Below are positions 1-5,830 of a stretch of DNA of 10,460 nt, in pieces (position 1 is the stretch's first letter; each line of letters begins with the position of its first letter). Both the position numbers and the translations under genes were made by a program. Below the pieces are notes generated by a model. It was not told the DNA's origin and did not search any database. It saw only the letters and a list, made by a program, of their open reading frames with translations. The stretch is taken from positions 1 to 10,460 of the forward strand of contig DASXTS010000168.1 in NCBI GenBank assembly GCA_036505275.1. Reading direction: 5' to 3'. This DNA is from DASXTS01 sp036505275 (lineage in GTDB: Bacteria > Actinomycetota > Actinomycetes > Mycobacteriales > Pseudonocardiaceae).

Positions 1-509
1 AGGTAGACCGAAACAGGGTCGCCGAGCTGCGCCCTGGCCTGCTCGGCGGTGGTGGCGGGGGGCTGGCCGGTGCGATTGGCGCTCGAAACCGCCATCGGGC
101 CGACGTCACGGAGCAGCTCGAGGGCCACCGGGTGCAGCGGCATCCGTAGCATGACGGTGCCCCGGGTGTCGCCGAGGTTCCAAGCGAGGGACGGCGCGTG
201 CTGGAGCACGAGGGACAGGCCGCCGGGCCAGAACGCCTCGATGAGGGTGCGGGCGTGCCCGGGGACGCCGAGCACCAGGCCGTCGATGGTGGTCCAGGAG
301 CCGACGAGGACCGGCACCGGCATCTGCGGGCCGCGGCCCTTCGCCGCCAGCAGTGACCGGACGGCGGCGGCGTCGAACGCGTCGCAGCCGAGGCCGTACA
401 CGGTGTCGGTGGGCAGCACCACGAGTCCCCCGCTGCGCACGGCTCCCGCGGCGGCGGCCAGGCCGGCCTGCCGGGCGTCCGCGACGCTGCAGTCGTAGCT
501 GGTGCTCAC
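1..509 (-). CDS. L-threonylcarbamoyladenylate synthase (Sua5/YrdC/YwlC family), 3' end cut by the window
   Basis: This cytoplasmic enzyme makes threonylcarbamoyl-AMP from threonine, bicarbonate and ATP, the first step of the t6A37 modification of ANN-decoding tRNAs. I translated the minus strand from the GTG at 509-507: 169 codons are in the window. Family motifs are present: PTDTVYGL at residues 33-40, K57-G-R59 in the KxR position, FWPGGLSLVL at 93-102, RMP at 122-124 and VSSANRTGQPPA at 141-152. Relatives run to about 200-220 residues, so roughly a quarter of the C-terminus lies off the left edge. An in-frame GTG at 527 is an alternative start, adding six residues. I prefer 509 because a possible -10 element ends 8 nt before it, which fits a leaderless transcript, and I see no Shine-Dalgarno. 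In mycobacteria this gene directly follows prmC; here a divergent gene separates them. The family call is secure; the exact start is not. Confidence 0.93.
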   Translation of the reverse strand, partial: MSTSYDCSVADARQAGLAAAAGAVRSGGLVVLPTDTVYGLGCDAFDAAAVRSLLAAKGRGPQMPVPVLVGSWTTIDGLVLGVPGHARTLIEAFWPGGLSLVLQHAPSLAWNLGDTRGTVMLRMPLHPVALELLRDVGPMAVSSANRTGQPPATTAEQARAQLGDPVSVY

Positions 510-552
510 GGCGCGCGATTGTGGCACGGGTCGCGCCGCTAGGTTAAGGCGC
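510..552. promoter_or_regulatory. Divergent, overlapping candidate promoters for the sua5-family gene and the 553-1131 gene
   Basis: Only 43 nt separate the two divergent start codons, and neither start has a Shine-Dalgarno. On the plus strand TTGTGG (519-524) and TAGGTT (540-545) are 15 nt apart, and TAGGTT ends 7 nt before the GTG at 553. On the minus strand TTAACC (547-542) and CACAAT (523-518) are 18 nt apart, and CACAAT ends 8 nt before the GTG at 509. The -10 of each promoter overlaps the -35 of the other. The spacing to the start codons fits leaderless mRNAs, which are common in actinobacteria. The hexamers are only partial matches to consensus, so this is a prediction. Confidence 0.45.
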
Positions 553-1131
553 GTGCCGTCCGCGCAGGTGCCGCTGTGGGTACCGATCGCCGTCGGGTTG
601 CTCGGACTGGGCGGCGTGCTCGGCGCCCAGCTCATCGCGGGCTGGCGGGAGGACCGCCGGTGGCGCCGCGAGGTCGCCAGGGAGGACCTGCGCTGGCAGC
701 GGGAGCGCGAACGGGAGCGCGAGCGGCTGGGCTATGAGCGGCGCTACACCGGCCGCGAGCAGGCGTACGGCCGGGTCATCGGGGTGTTGGAGGAGTGGCA
801 GTGGGTGTTGCACCCGGCCAAGGAGCGGGTGATCAAGGGCGGTGGCACGCTCGATGAGCCGATGCGGCGCCAGCTGGTTACGATCCGTGACGAGGCCCGT
901 GAGGCACTCGGGCCGATGAACCTGCACGCGCCGGAGGACATCCGGCACCTGATGCGCGACGCGGTGCTGTCCAAGGTCCGGCTGACCAGGGAGTTGCTGG
1001 GCGAGGAGCGGCGGCCGGGCGAGGAGCCGGACCGGGCGGCGATGTCCGCGCTGTACCGGCACAGCCTGGACCATTACTACGCCATGCGGACAGCAATGCG
1101 CCGCGACCTCGGGATCGACGAGCCCGACTAG
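553..1131 (+). CDS. Hypothetical protein with one N-terminal membrane helix and a charged coiled coil
   Basis: This is a 192-residue protein of unknown function. The GTG at 553 was chosen because a TAGGTT -10-like element sits 7 nt upstream; the in-frame ATG at 502 would run into the divergent gene. Residues about 7-29 (from PLWVPIAVGLL to GAQLIAG) form one hydrophobic segment. A very basic and acidic helix follows at 31-63, rich in R, E and W and including a run of ER dipeptides (50-58). A helical domain covers about 64-192 (REQAYGRVIGVLEEW, then amphipathic stretches). The strong positive charge after the membrane segment predicts a cytoplasmic C-terminus. Similar short actinobacterial proteins combine a membrane helix, an R/E/W-rich helix and an R..AY core, but I know of no function for them. 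It is the only plus-strand gene here, placed between prmC and sua5. Its third codon positions are GC-rich like the neighbours, so there is no compositional sign of recent transfer. Confidence 0.8.
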   Translation: MPSAQVPLWVPIAVGLLGLGGVLGAQLIAGWREDRRWRREVAREDLRWQRERERERERLGYERRYTGREQAYGRVIGVLEEWQWVLHPAKERVIKGGGTLDEPMRRQLVTIRDEAREALGPMNLHAPEDIRHLMRDAVLSKVRLTRELLGEERRPGEEPDRAAMSALYRHSLDHYYAMRTAMRRDLGIDEPD

Positions 1132-2003
1132 GAGGTCCGCCGTGCGGTGGCGAAGCGGCGACGGCCGGCCAGGTCGAGGTGGTCCTCGACGTCGGTGAGC
1201 ACCGCGCGGGCCCGCAGCAGGGCGGGCACCGCCGAGCCATGCGACTCGTCGTGCTCGATGGCCAGGGCGCCGCCAGGGCGCAGCAGCCGGGCCGCCGTGG
1301 ACACCGCGGGGCGGATCACCGCGAGGCCGTCGGCACCGGCGAACACCGCCGCGGGCGGGTCGTGCTCGGCGACCTCCGGTGGCAGCTCGGTGCCGGTCGG
1401 CACGTACGGCGGGTTGCACAGCACAAGGTGCACGGTGCCGTCCAGCTCGGCCAGCGTCGCGGGATGGGTGACGTCGCCGGCGTGCAGAACGATGGGGGTG
1501 TCCCCCAGGGCGGCCCGGGCGTTGGCGTTGCGCCGCGCCCAGGCCAGCGCGGCCGGGTCGTTGTCGACGGCGTGCACCACCGCATCGGGCCTCGCCTGCG
1601 CGATCGCGAGGGCGAGCACCCCGGAGCCGGTGCACAGGTCCACGACCACCGGCGCCTCGGCGCCGTCCAGGTCCGGAAGAGCGGCCAGGCCCCAGGCCAG
1701 CAGCAGCTCGGTCTCCGGCCGCGGCACGAACACTCCGGGCCCGACACCGACCGTGACGGCTCCCATCGCGGACCGGCCAGTGAGGTGCTGCAGCGGCACC
1801 CTGGTGGCACGCTCCTGCACCAGCCTGCGCAGACGCTCGACCACCGGCTGGTCGACCAGCGGGATCAGCGGCAGCCGAGTCCGCTCGGTGTCCAGCACGT
1901 GCGCGGCGAGCAGCTCGGCGTCCGCCCGCGGGCTGGGCACCCCGGCCTTGGCCAGGATCCGTTCGGCCTCCAGCACGGCCAGCCGCAACGGTTGACGGGT
2001 CAC
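1128..2003 (-). CDS. prmC: Peptide chain release factor N5-glutamine methyltransferase
   Basis: PrmC (HemK) transfers a methyl group from S-adenosylmethionine to the side-chain amide of the glutamine in the GGQ motif of class I release factors, which improves peptide release. The 291-residue protein has the usual layout: an N-terminal helical release-factor-binding domain (about 1-75, ending in PLQHLTG), the family motif FVPRPETE (92-99), SAM motif I VVVDLCTGSGVLALAIA (119-135), an acidic position after motif II (AVDND, 145-149), and the catalytic NPPY (197-200) that binds the substrate glutamine. The GTG start lies 4 nt after the prfA stop, with no clear Shine-Dalgarno, so translation probably depends on coupling with prfA. 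Its substrate is encoded by that preceding gene. The TAG stop overlaps the TAG of the convergent plus-strand gene. Confidence 0.96.
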   Translation of the reverse strand: MTRQPLRLAVLEAERILAKAGVPSPRADAELLAAHVLDTERTRLPLIPLVDQPVVERLRRLVQERATRVPLQHLTGRSAMGAVTVGVGPGVFVPRPETELLLAWGLAALPDLDGAEAPVVVDLCTGSGVLALAIAQARPDAVVHAVDNDPAALAWARRNANARAALGDTPIVLHAGDVTHPATLAELDGTVHLVLCNPPYVPTGTELPPEVAEHDPPAAVFAGADGLAVIRPAVSTAARLLRPGGALAIEHDESHGSAVPALLRARAVLTDVEDHLDLAGRRRFATARRTS

Positions 2004-2007
2004 GGCG

Positions 2008-3069
2008 TCACGACATGCGCTCGGCGCGGTCGGCGGCGGCGAGGGCGTTGAGTACGGCGTCGAGGTCGCCGTCGAGCACCGCGTCGAGGTTGTAGGCCTT
2101 GAAGTTCACCCGGTGATCGGAGATGCGGTTCTCCGGAAAGTTGTAGGTGCGGACCCGCTCGGACCGGTCCACGGTACGCACCTGGCTGCGCCGGTCCGCC
2201 GCCGCGCGAGAGGCGGCCTCCTCCTCGGCGAGCACCCGCAGTCTGGCGTGCAGCACCTGCATGGCGCGGGCCTTGTTCTGCAGCTGCGACCGCTCGTTCT
2301 GGCAGGACACCACGACGCCGGTCGGCAGGTGTGTGATCCGTACCGCGGAGTCGGTCGTATTCACGCTCTGGCCGCCCTTGCCCGACGAACGGAACACGTC
2401 GATGCGAAGGTCCTTCTCGTCGATCTCGACGTCCGCGTTGCCTTCGATCTCGGGGTAGACCAGCACGCCGACGGCCGAAGTGTGGATGCGGCCCTGGGTC
2501 TCGGTGACCGGCACCCGCTGCACGCGGTGCACCCCGCCCTCGAACTTCAACCGCGCCCACACGCCGTCGTCCGGGCCGACCGTGCCCCGATTCTTGATCG
2601 ACAGGGTGACGTCCTTGTAGCCGCCGAGGTCCGACTCGGTGGAGTCGAGCACCTCGGCCCGCCAGCCGTGCCGCTCGGCGTAGCGCAGGTACATCCGCAG
2701 CAGGTCGCCGGCGAACAGCGCGGACTCCTCGCCGCCCTCCCCCGACTTGATCTCCATGACCACGTCCGCCGGGTCGTTGAGGTCGCGCGGCACCAGCAGT
2801 TCGGCCAGCCGCTGCTCCAGCCCGACCACGCGTTCGGCGAAGCTGTCCGCCTCCGCGGCGAAGCCGGCGTCCTCGGCGGCCAGCTCGCGGGCCGCGTCCA
2901 GGTCGCCCCGCGCGGTGTGCAGGTCGGCGGCCGTCCTCGCGATCGGCCCCAGCTCGGCGTGCCGCCGGCCGAGCTTGCGGGCCGCGTTCTGATCGGCGTG
3001 TACGGACGGGTCCGCGAGCCGACGTTCGAGGTCGGCGTGCTCGGCCAGCAGCTCGTCCAATGTGCTCAA
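2008..3069 (-). CDS. prfA: Peptide chain release factor 1 (RF1), TTG start
   Basis: RF1 recognises UAA and UAG in the ribosomal A site and triggers hydrolysis of peptidyl-tRNA. The predicted protein has 353 residues, normal for RF1. The helical domain 1 covers about 1-100. The codon-recognition tripeptide is PVT (187-189), an RF1-type PxT rather than the SPF of RF2. The peptidyl-hydrolase motif is GKGGQSVN (230-237), with Q234 the PrmC target. The start is inferred to be the TTG at 3069 (then STLDELLAEH): it has a GGAGG 8 nt upstream (3078-3082) and matches the family N-terminus. The open frame continues to 3156, but those 29 extra residues overlap rpmE and look non-native. The gene lies 31 nt after rpmE and 4 nt before prmC, so it is probably part of an rpmE-prfA-prmC unit. 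Confidence 0.97.
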   Translation of the reverse strand: MSTLDELLAEHADLERRLADPSVHADQNAARKLGRRHAELGPIARTAADLHTARGDLDAARELAAEDAGFAAEADSFAERVVGLEQRLAELLVPRDLNDPADVVMEIKSGEGGEESALFAGDLLRMYLRYAERHGWRAEVLDSTESDLGGYKDVTLSIKNRGTVGPDDGVWARLKFEGGVHRVQRVPVTETQGRIHTSAVGVLVYPEIEGNADVEIDEKDLRIDVFRSSGKGGQSVNTTDSAVRITHLPTGVVVSCQNERSQLQNKARAMQVLHARLRVLAEEEAASRAAADRRSQVRTVDRSERVRTYNFPENRISDHRVNFKAYNLDAVLDGDLDAVLNALAAADRAERMS

Positions 3070-3077
3070 GCTTGCAG

Positions 3078-3082
3078 CCTCC
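3078..3082 (-). promoter_or_regulatory. Ribosome-binding site deciding the prfA TTG start
   Basis: The minus strand reads GGAGG here, followed by 8 nt and then TTG at 3069-3067. There is no other start codon at suitable spacing that gives an RF1-like N-terminus, so this site fixes the choice of TTG. Confidence 0.7.
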
Positions 3083-3100
3083 GGCCGGCCGTCGATACAG

Positions 3101-3319
3101 CTACTTCTTCTTCTCGCGCCGGCCGTAGCGGGCCTCGAAGCGGGCGACCCGGCCACCGGTGTCGAGGATCTTCTGCTTGCCGGTGTAGAACGGGTGGCAG
3201 TTCGAGCAGACCTCGACGTGGATGCTGCCGTTGCGCTTCGTGCTGCGAGTGGTGAACGTGTTGCCGCAACCGCAGACGACTTCGGTCACGACGTAGTCGG
3301 GGTGGATACCGCTCTTCAA
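3101..3319 (-). CDS. rpmE: 50S ribosomal protein L31, zinc-binding type, TTG start
   Basis: L31 bridges the large and small ribosomal subunits. The predicted protein has 72 residues beginning (M)KSGIHPDYV, the standard L31 start. Cysteines at 16, 18, 38 and 41 form the CxC...CxxC zinc site, so this is the zinc-containing (C+) paralogue, not the zinc-free one that is induced by zinc starvation under Zur. HPFYTGKQ (42-49) and GGRVARF (54-60) are family signatures. The C-terminus is a basic GRREKKK. The start codon is TTG at 3319, with AAAGAGG ending 8 nt upstream. An in-frame ATG at 3406 would add 29 residues unlike any L31 and was rejected. It follows rho after a strong stem-loop and precedes prfA by 31 nt. 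Confidence 0.97.
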   Translation of the reverse strand: MKSGIHPDYVVTEVVCGCGNTFTTRSTKRNGSIHVEVCSNCHPFYTGKQKILDTGGRVARFEARYGRREKKK

Positions 3320-3327
3320 CGTCTTGT

Positions 3328-3334
3328 CCTCTTT
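3328..3334 (-). promoter_or_regulatory. Ribosome-binding site supporting the rpmE TTG start
   Basis: The minus strand reads AAAGAGG here, 8 nt before the TTG at 3319. With the protein match to L31 this supports the TTG over the upstream ATG at 3406. In the rest of the 3320-3428 gap I see no convincing promoter; TTGGCA around 3400-3405 could be a -35 element, but nothing good follows at the right spacing. Confidence 0.55.
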
Positions 3335-3428
3335 CTTACTAGTGGCCGCCGGGTCCCCGTGTAGTTGTGCGGTGGGGTGAACCGGAGCCGGACTCGACTG
3401 TGCCAATCTTTACTGGGCAGTCTGCCAG

Positions 3429-3467
3429 ACGGGCTGACCGTGGGGTTAACCCCGCAGGTCAGCCCGT
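3429..3467 (-). terminator. Nested stem-loop after rho, probable transcription terminator
   Basis: An 11-bp perfect inverted repeat (acgggctgacc at 3429-3439, ggtcagcccgt at 3457-3467) encloses a second perfect palindrome, ggggttaacccc (3442-3453). The structure begins 15 nt after the rho stop codon. No U-tract follows on the minus strand, as is common for actinobacterial terminators. The likely role is to end or reduce rho transcription before rpmE. Because it is symmetric it could also fold in a plus-strand transcript. Confidence 0.65.
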
Positions 3468-3482
3468 TATTCCTGGTTGCTC

Positions 3483-5711
3483 CTAGTCGTCCGAGCCCGG
3501 GGCGCTCTTGGCCACCTGCATCAGGAACTCGATGTTTGTCCTGGTCTTGCGCAGCCGGTCCAGCAGCACGTCGATGGCCTGCTGAGAGTCGAGCGCGGCC
3601 AGCACCCTGCGCAGCTTGACGGTGACCGCCAGCTCGTCGGGCGAGAGCAGCAGCTCCTCCTTACGGGTGCCGGACGGGTCGATGTCGATGGCCGGGAACA
3701 CCCGCTTGTCGGCGATCTTGCGGTCCAGCTTGAGCTCGGCGTTGCCGGTGCCCTTGAACTCCTCGAAGATCACCGTGTCCATTGTGGACCCGGTCTCGAC
3801 CAACGCCGTAGCGAAGATCGTCAGCGACCCGCCGCCCTCGATGTTGCGGGCCGCGCCGAGGAACCGCTTCGGCGGGTACAGCGCGGTGGAGTCGACACCG
3901 CCGGACAGGATCCGGCCGGACGCCGGCGCGGCCAGGTTGTAGGCCCGGCCGAGCCTGGTGATCGAGTCGAGCAGCACGACCACGTCGTGACCCATCTCGA
4001 CCAGCCGCTTGGCCCGCTCGATGGCCAGCTCGGACACCGTGGTGTGGTCCGACGGCGGCCGGTCGAAGGTCGAGGCGATCACCTCGCCCTTCACCGAGCG
4101 CTGCATGTCGGTGACCTCCTCCGGTCGCTCGTCGACGAGCACGACCATGAGGTGGCACTCCGGGTTGTTCCTGGTGATGGCGTTCGCGATGGCCTGCAGG
4201 ATCATCGTCTTGCCGGCCTTCGGCGGGCTGACGATGAGCGCTCGCTGGCCCTTGCCGATCGGCATCACGAGGTCGATGACCCGGGTGGTGAGGACGTGGG
4301 GGTCGGTCTCCAGGCGCAGCCGCTCGTTCGGGTAGAGCGGGGTGAGCTTCGTGAACTCGGGCCGCTGCTTGGCGGTGTCCACGTCCATGCCATTGATGGT
4401 GTCGACCCGCACCAGCGGGTTGAACTTCTGCCGCTGCTGCTCGCCCTCGCGCTGCTGGCGCACCGCTCCGGTGATGGCGTCGCCGCGGCGCAGACCGTAC
4501 CTGCGCACCAGAGACAGCGAGACGTACACGTCATTCGGCCCGGACAGGTAGCCGGAGGTGCGCACGAACGCGTAGTTCTCCAGCACGTCCAGGATGCCGG
4601 CCACCGGCAGCAGCACGTCGTCCTCGCGGACCTCCGGCTCGCCGCCGGCGCCCTCCGGACGGCGGTCGCCGCGGTTGCGCCGACGGTCCCGGAAGCGGCG
4701 GCCACGGCGGCCGCGGCCGCCCTCGTCGTCCTCATCGTCCGGACCCTGGCCCTGAGCGGCCGGCACGCGCTGGCCATTGCCCGGCACGCCATCCCGGTCG
4801 CCCTGCGGACGGCGGCCCTGGTCGCCCTGGTCGCGACGGCCGTCGCCGCGCTCGCCGCGGTCGACGCGCTCGCCACGGTCGATGCGCTCGCCGCGGTCGA
4901 TGCGCTCGCCGCGGTCGACGCGGTCGCCCCGGTCGACGCGCTCGCCACGGTCGCCGCGGTCGCCGCGCTCGGGACGCTCGGCCTGCTCGGCCTGATCGGG
5001 ACGCTCGGCCTGCTCGGCACGCTCGGCCTGCTCGGCACGCTCGGCCTGATCGGGACGCTCGGCCTGCCCGGCACGCTCGGCCTGCCCGGCTTGCTCGCGT
5101 TCGGCCTGCTCAATGGGTGCGGGCTGCTCAATGCGCTCGGCCTGGTCGACGCGCTCGGCCAGCGCGGCCGGCTCGATGCGTTCGGCCTGCTCCGGGCGGG
5201 TAGCCGCGCCGGTGGGCTTCACGGTGCCCTGGCGGCGCGTCGGTGACCCGGCCGGGCGGCTGGCGACCCGGCGGCGGCCAGTCCTGACCTCGCGCGGCGC
5301 AGCGTCCTCCGAACGCTGCGGGCGGTGCTCGGCCTCATCGGTCGGACGCGGGGCCGGCACCTCGGCCGTCGGCGCGGTGGTGTCCACCGCTGTCACCGGA
5401 GCCGTGGCGGGTTCGGCGGCGAGCGGCAGCTGCTGAGCGGCCGGCTGGCCGCCCTGCTGGCGCTGCTTGATCGCCGCGATCAGGTCGCCCTTGCGCATGC
5501 CCGCGGTGTTGGTGATGCCCAGCTGCCCGGCTAGTTCGCGCAGCTCGGCGAGCACCATGCCGGTGAGGCCGGCACGGCGGCGGGGGGCAGACCCGTTCTC
5601 AGCCGGTGCGCCAGCCGCGGGTGCACCAGCCGTCTCGGACTGAGTGTCGCCGGGAGCGCCGGCCGCGGCGTCGGGCGCAGCAACGTTGCTGAGGAGATCG
5701 GTATCGCTCAC
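3483..5711 (-). CDS. rho: Transcription termination factor Rho with a long disordered, repeat-rich insert
   Basis: Rho is a hexameric RNA-dependent ATPase and helicase that ends transcription at untranslated, C-rich RNA. The 742-residue protein is much longer than E. coli Rho (about 420) but within the actinobacterial range. Order: Rho_N SAP-like helices (about 48-86), a disordered low-complexity insert (about 87-360), a cold-shock-type primary RNA-binding domain (about 365-440), then the ATPase core with Walker A PPKAGKT (496-502), Walker B VVVLLD (577-582) followed by SITRLGRAYN, and the secondary RNA-binding segment GGVDSTALYPPKRF (604-617). The core looks fully active. The insert carries QAER-type and DRGER-type tandem repeats (residues 174-290). 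In Micrococcus luteus Rho an arginine-rich insert of this kind is known to affect RNA binding and termination, so a similar role here is inferred. The GTG start at 5711 is preceded by AGGAAGGA. The frame is open further upstream, but without a ribosome-binding site. Confidence 0.98.
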   Translation of the reverse strand: MSDTDLLSNVAAPDAAAGAPGDTQSETAGAPAAGAPAENGSAPRRRAGLTGMVLAELRELAGQLGITNTAGMRKGDLIAAIKQRQQGGQPAAQQLPLAAEPATAPVTAVDTTAPTAEVPAPRPTDEAEHRPQRSEDAAPREVRTGRRRVASRPAGSPTRRQGTVKPTGAATRPEQAERIEPAALAERVDQAERIEQPAPIEQAEREQAGQAERAGQAERPDQAERAEQAERAEQAERPDQAEQAERPERGDRGDRGERVDRGDRVDRGERIDRGERIDRGERVDRGERGDGRRDQGDQGRRPQGDRDGVPGNGQRVPAAQGQGPDDEDDEGGRGRRGRRFRDRRRNRGDRRPEGAGGEPEVREDDVLLPVAGILDVLENYAFVRTSGYLSGPNDVYVSLSLVRRYGLRRGDAITGAVRQQREGEQQRQKFNPLVRVDTINGMDVDTAKQRPEFTKLTPLYPNERLRLETDPHVLTTRVIDLVMPIGKGQRALIVSPPKAGKTMILQAIANAITRNNPECHLMVVLVDERPEEVTDMQRSVKGEVIASTFDRPPSDHTTVSELAIERAKRLVEMGHDVVVLLDSITRLGRAYNLAAPASGRILSGGVDSTALYPPKRFLGAARNIEGGGSLTIFATALVETGSTMDTVIFEEFKGTGNAELKLDRKIADKRVFPAIDIDPSGTRKEELLLSPDELAVTVKLRRVLAALDSQQAIDVLLDRLRKTRTNIEFLMQVAKSAPGSDD
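4849..4956 (-). repeat. Six tandem 18-bp units inside rho (DRGER repeats)
   Basis: Six consecutive 18-bp units start at 4849, 4867, 4885, 4903, 4921 and 4939. The plus-strand consensus is cgctcgccgcggtcgacg, with one to four changes per unit. On the coding strand each unit encodes a six-residue block of the type (V/I)DRGER. Length changes by whole units would keep the reading frame. Confidence 0.85.
4989..5096 (-). repeat. Six tandem 18-bp units inside rho (ERAEQA repeats)
   Basis: Six consecutive 18-bp units start at 4989, 5007, 5025, 5043, 5061 and 5079. The units at 5007 and 5025 are identical (ggcctgctcggcacgctc). On the coding strand they encode ERAEQA, ERPDQA and similar blocks. This array has the same unit length as the DRGER array but a different sequence and composition, being rich in Q and A rather than R and G. 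Confidence 0.85.
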
Positions 5712-5716
5712 TAAGA

Positions 5717-5724
5717 TCCTTCCT
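5717..5724 (-). promoter_or_regulatory. Ribosome-binding site of rho
   Basis: AGGAAGGA on the minus strand lies 5 nt before the GTG at 5711 and fixes the rho start. Its first two bases are the last two bases of the TAG (5725-5723) that ends the possible leader ORF. Confidence 0.7.
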
Positions 5725-5830
5725 AACCGGCCGGCGCGAACCGCGTCGACCAGCGGACGTACCACCCTGCGGGACGCAAGGCGGCGCCAGTTCCCGATAG
5801 GTGGGAACGCACCCACTGGCTCTGGGTCAT
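5723..5830 (-). CDS. Possible 35-residue leader ORF (uORF) upstream of rho
   Basis: An ATG at 5830 opens a frame of 35 codons that ends with TAG at 5725-5723, 11 nt before the rho start and touching the rho ribosome-binding site. The peptide begins MTQSQWVRSHLSG and contains three tryptophans (6, 23, 27). It resembles no family I know. A purine-rich GGAAGG lies upstream but only 2 nt from the ATG, which is closer than normal, so initiation may be weak. The frame differs from that of rho. Mutually exclusive small hairpins lie within codons 4-15, so ribosome position could in principle affect folding. In GC-rich DNA such an ORF can arise by chance; only the position of its stop makes it noteworthy. 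Confidence 0.25.
   Translation of the reverse strand: MTQSQWVRSHLSGTGAALRPAGWYVRWSTRFAPAG
5786..5820 (-). promoter_or_regulatory. Competing short hairpins in the rho leader
   Basis: In the RNA sense, GCCAGU (5820-5815) can pair with ACUGGC (5791-5786), and GUUCCC (5808-5803) can pair with GGGAAC (5795-5790). Alternatively GUGGG (5816-5812) can pair with CCCAC (5805-5801), which excludes both of the former. The pairings are real in the sequence; any switching function is speculation. Confidence 0.3.

Noticed and set aside
49..498. A 149-codon plus-strand frame opposite the sua5-family gene.
   Set aside because: The minus-strand frame carries all Sua5 motifs; this one is S/R/P/A-rich noise.
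544..1635. A 363-codon minus-strand frame spanning the end of prmC and the plus-strand hypothetical gene.
   Set aside because: Its sequence is R/G/A/P-rich without domains, and it conflicts with the clear prmC frame. The competing plus-strand gene has a plausible membrane helix and coiled coil.
2113..3255. A 380-codon plus-strand frame opposite prfA and rpmE.
   Set aside because: It is a shadow of two well-recognised genes on the other strand, with no motif or ribosome-binding site.
4849..5096. Regular 18-bp repeats that could suggest a CRISPR-like or iteron array.
   Set aside because: The units are contiguous without spacers, keep the rho reading frame and encode protein repeats.
3477..5246. 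A 589-codon open frame on the plus strand opposite rho, with repeats such as LAAVDALA and LGLLGTLG.
   Set aside because: It is antisense to a complete Rho with all catalytic motifs. Its repeats are the mirror of the 18-bp arrays, and the open frame follows from GC-biased third positions.
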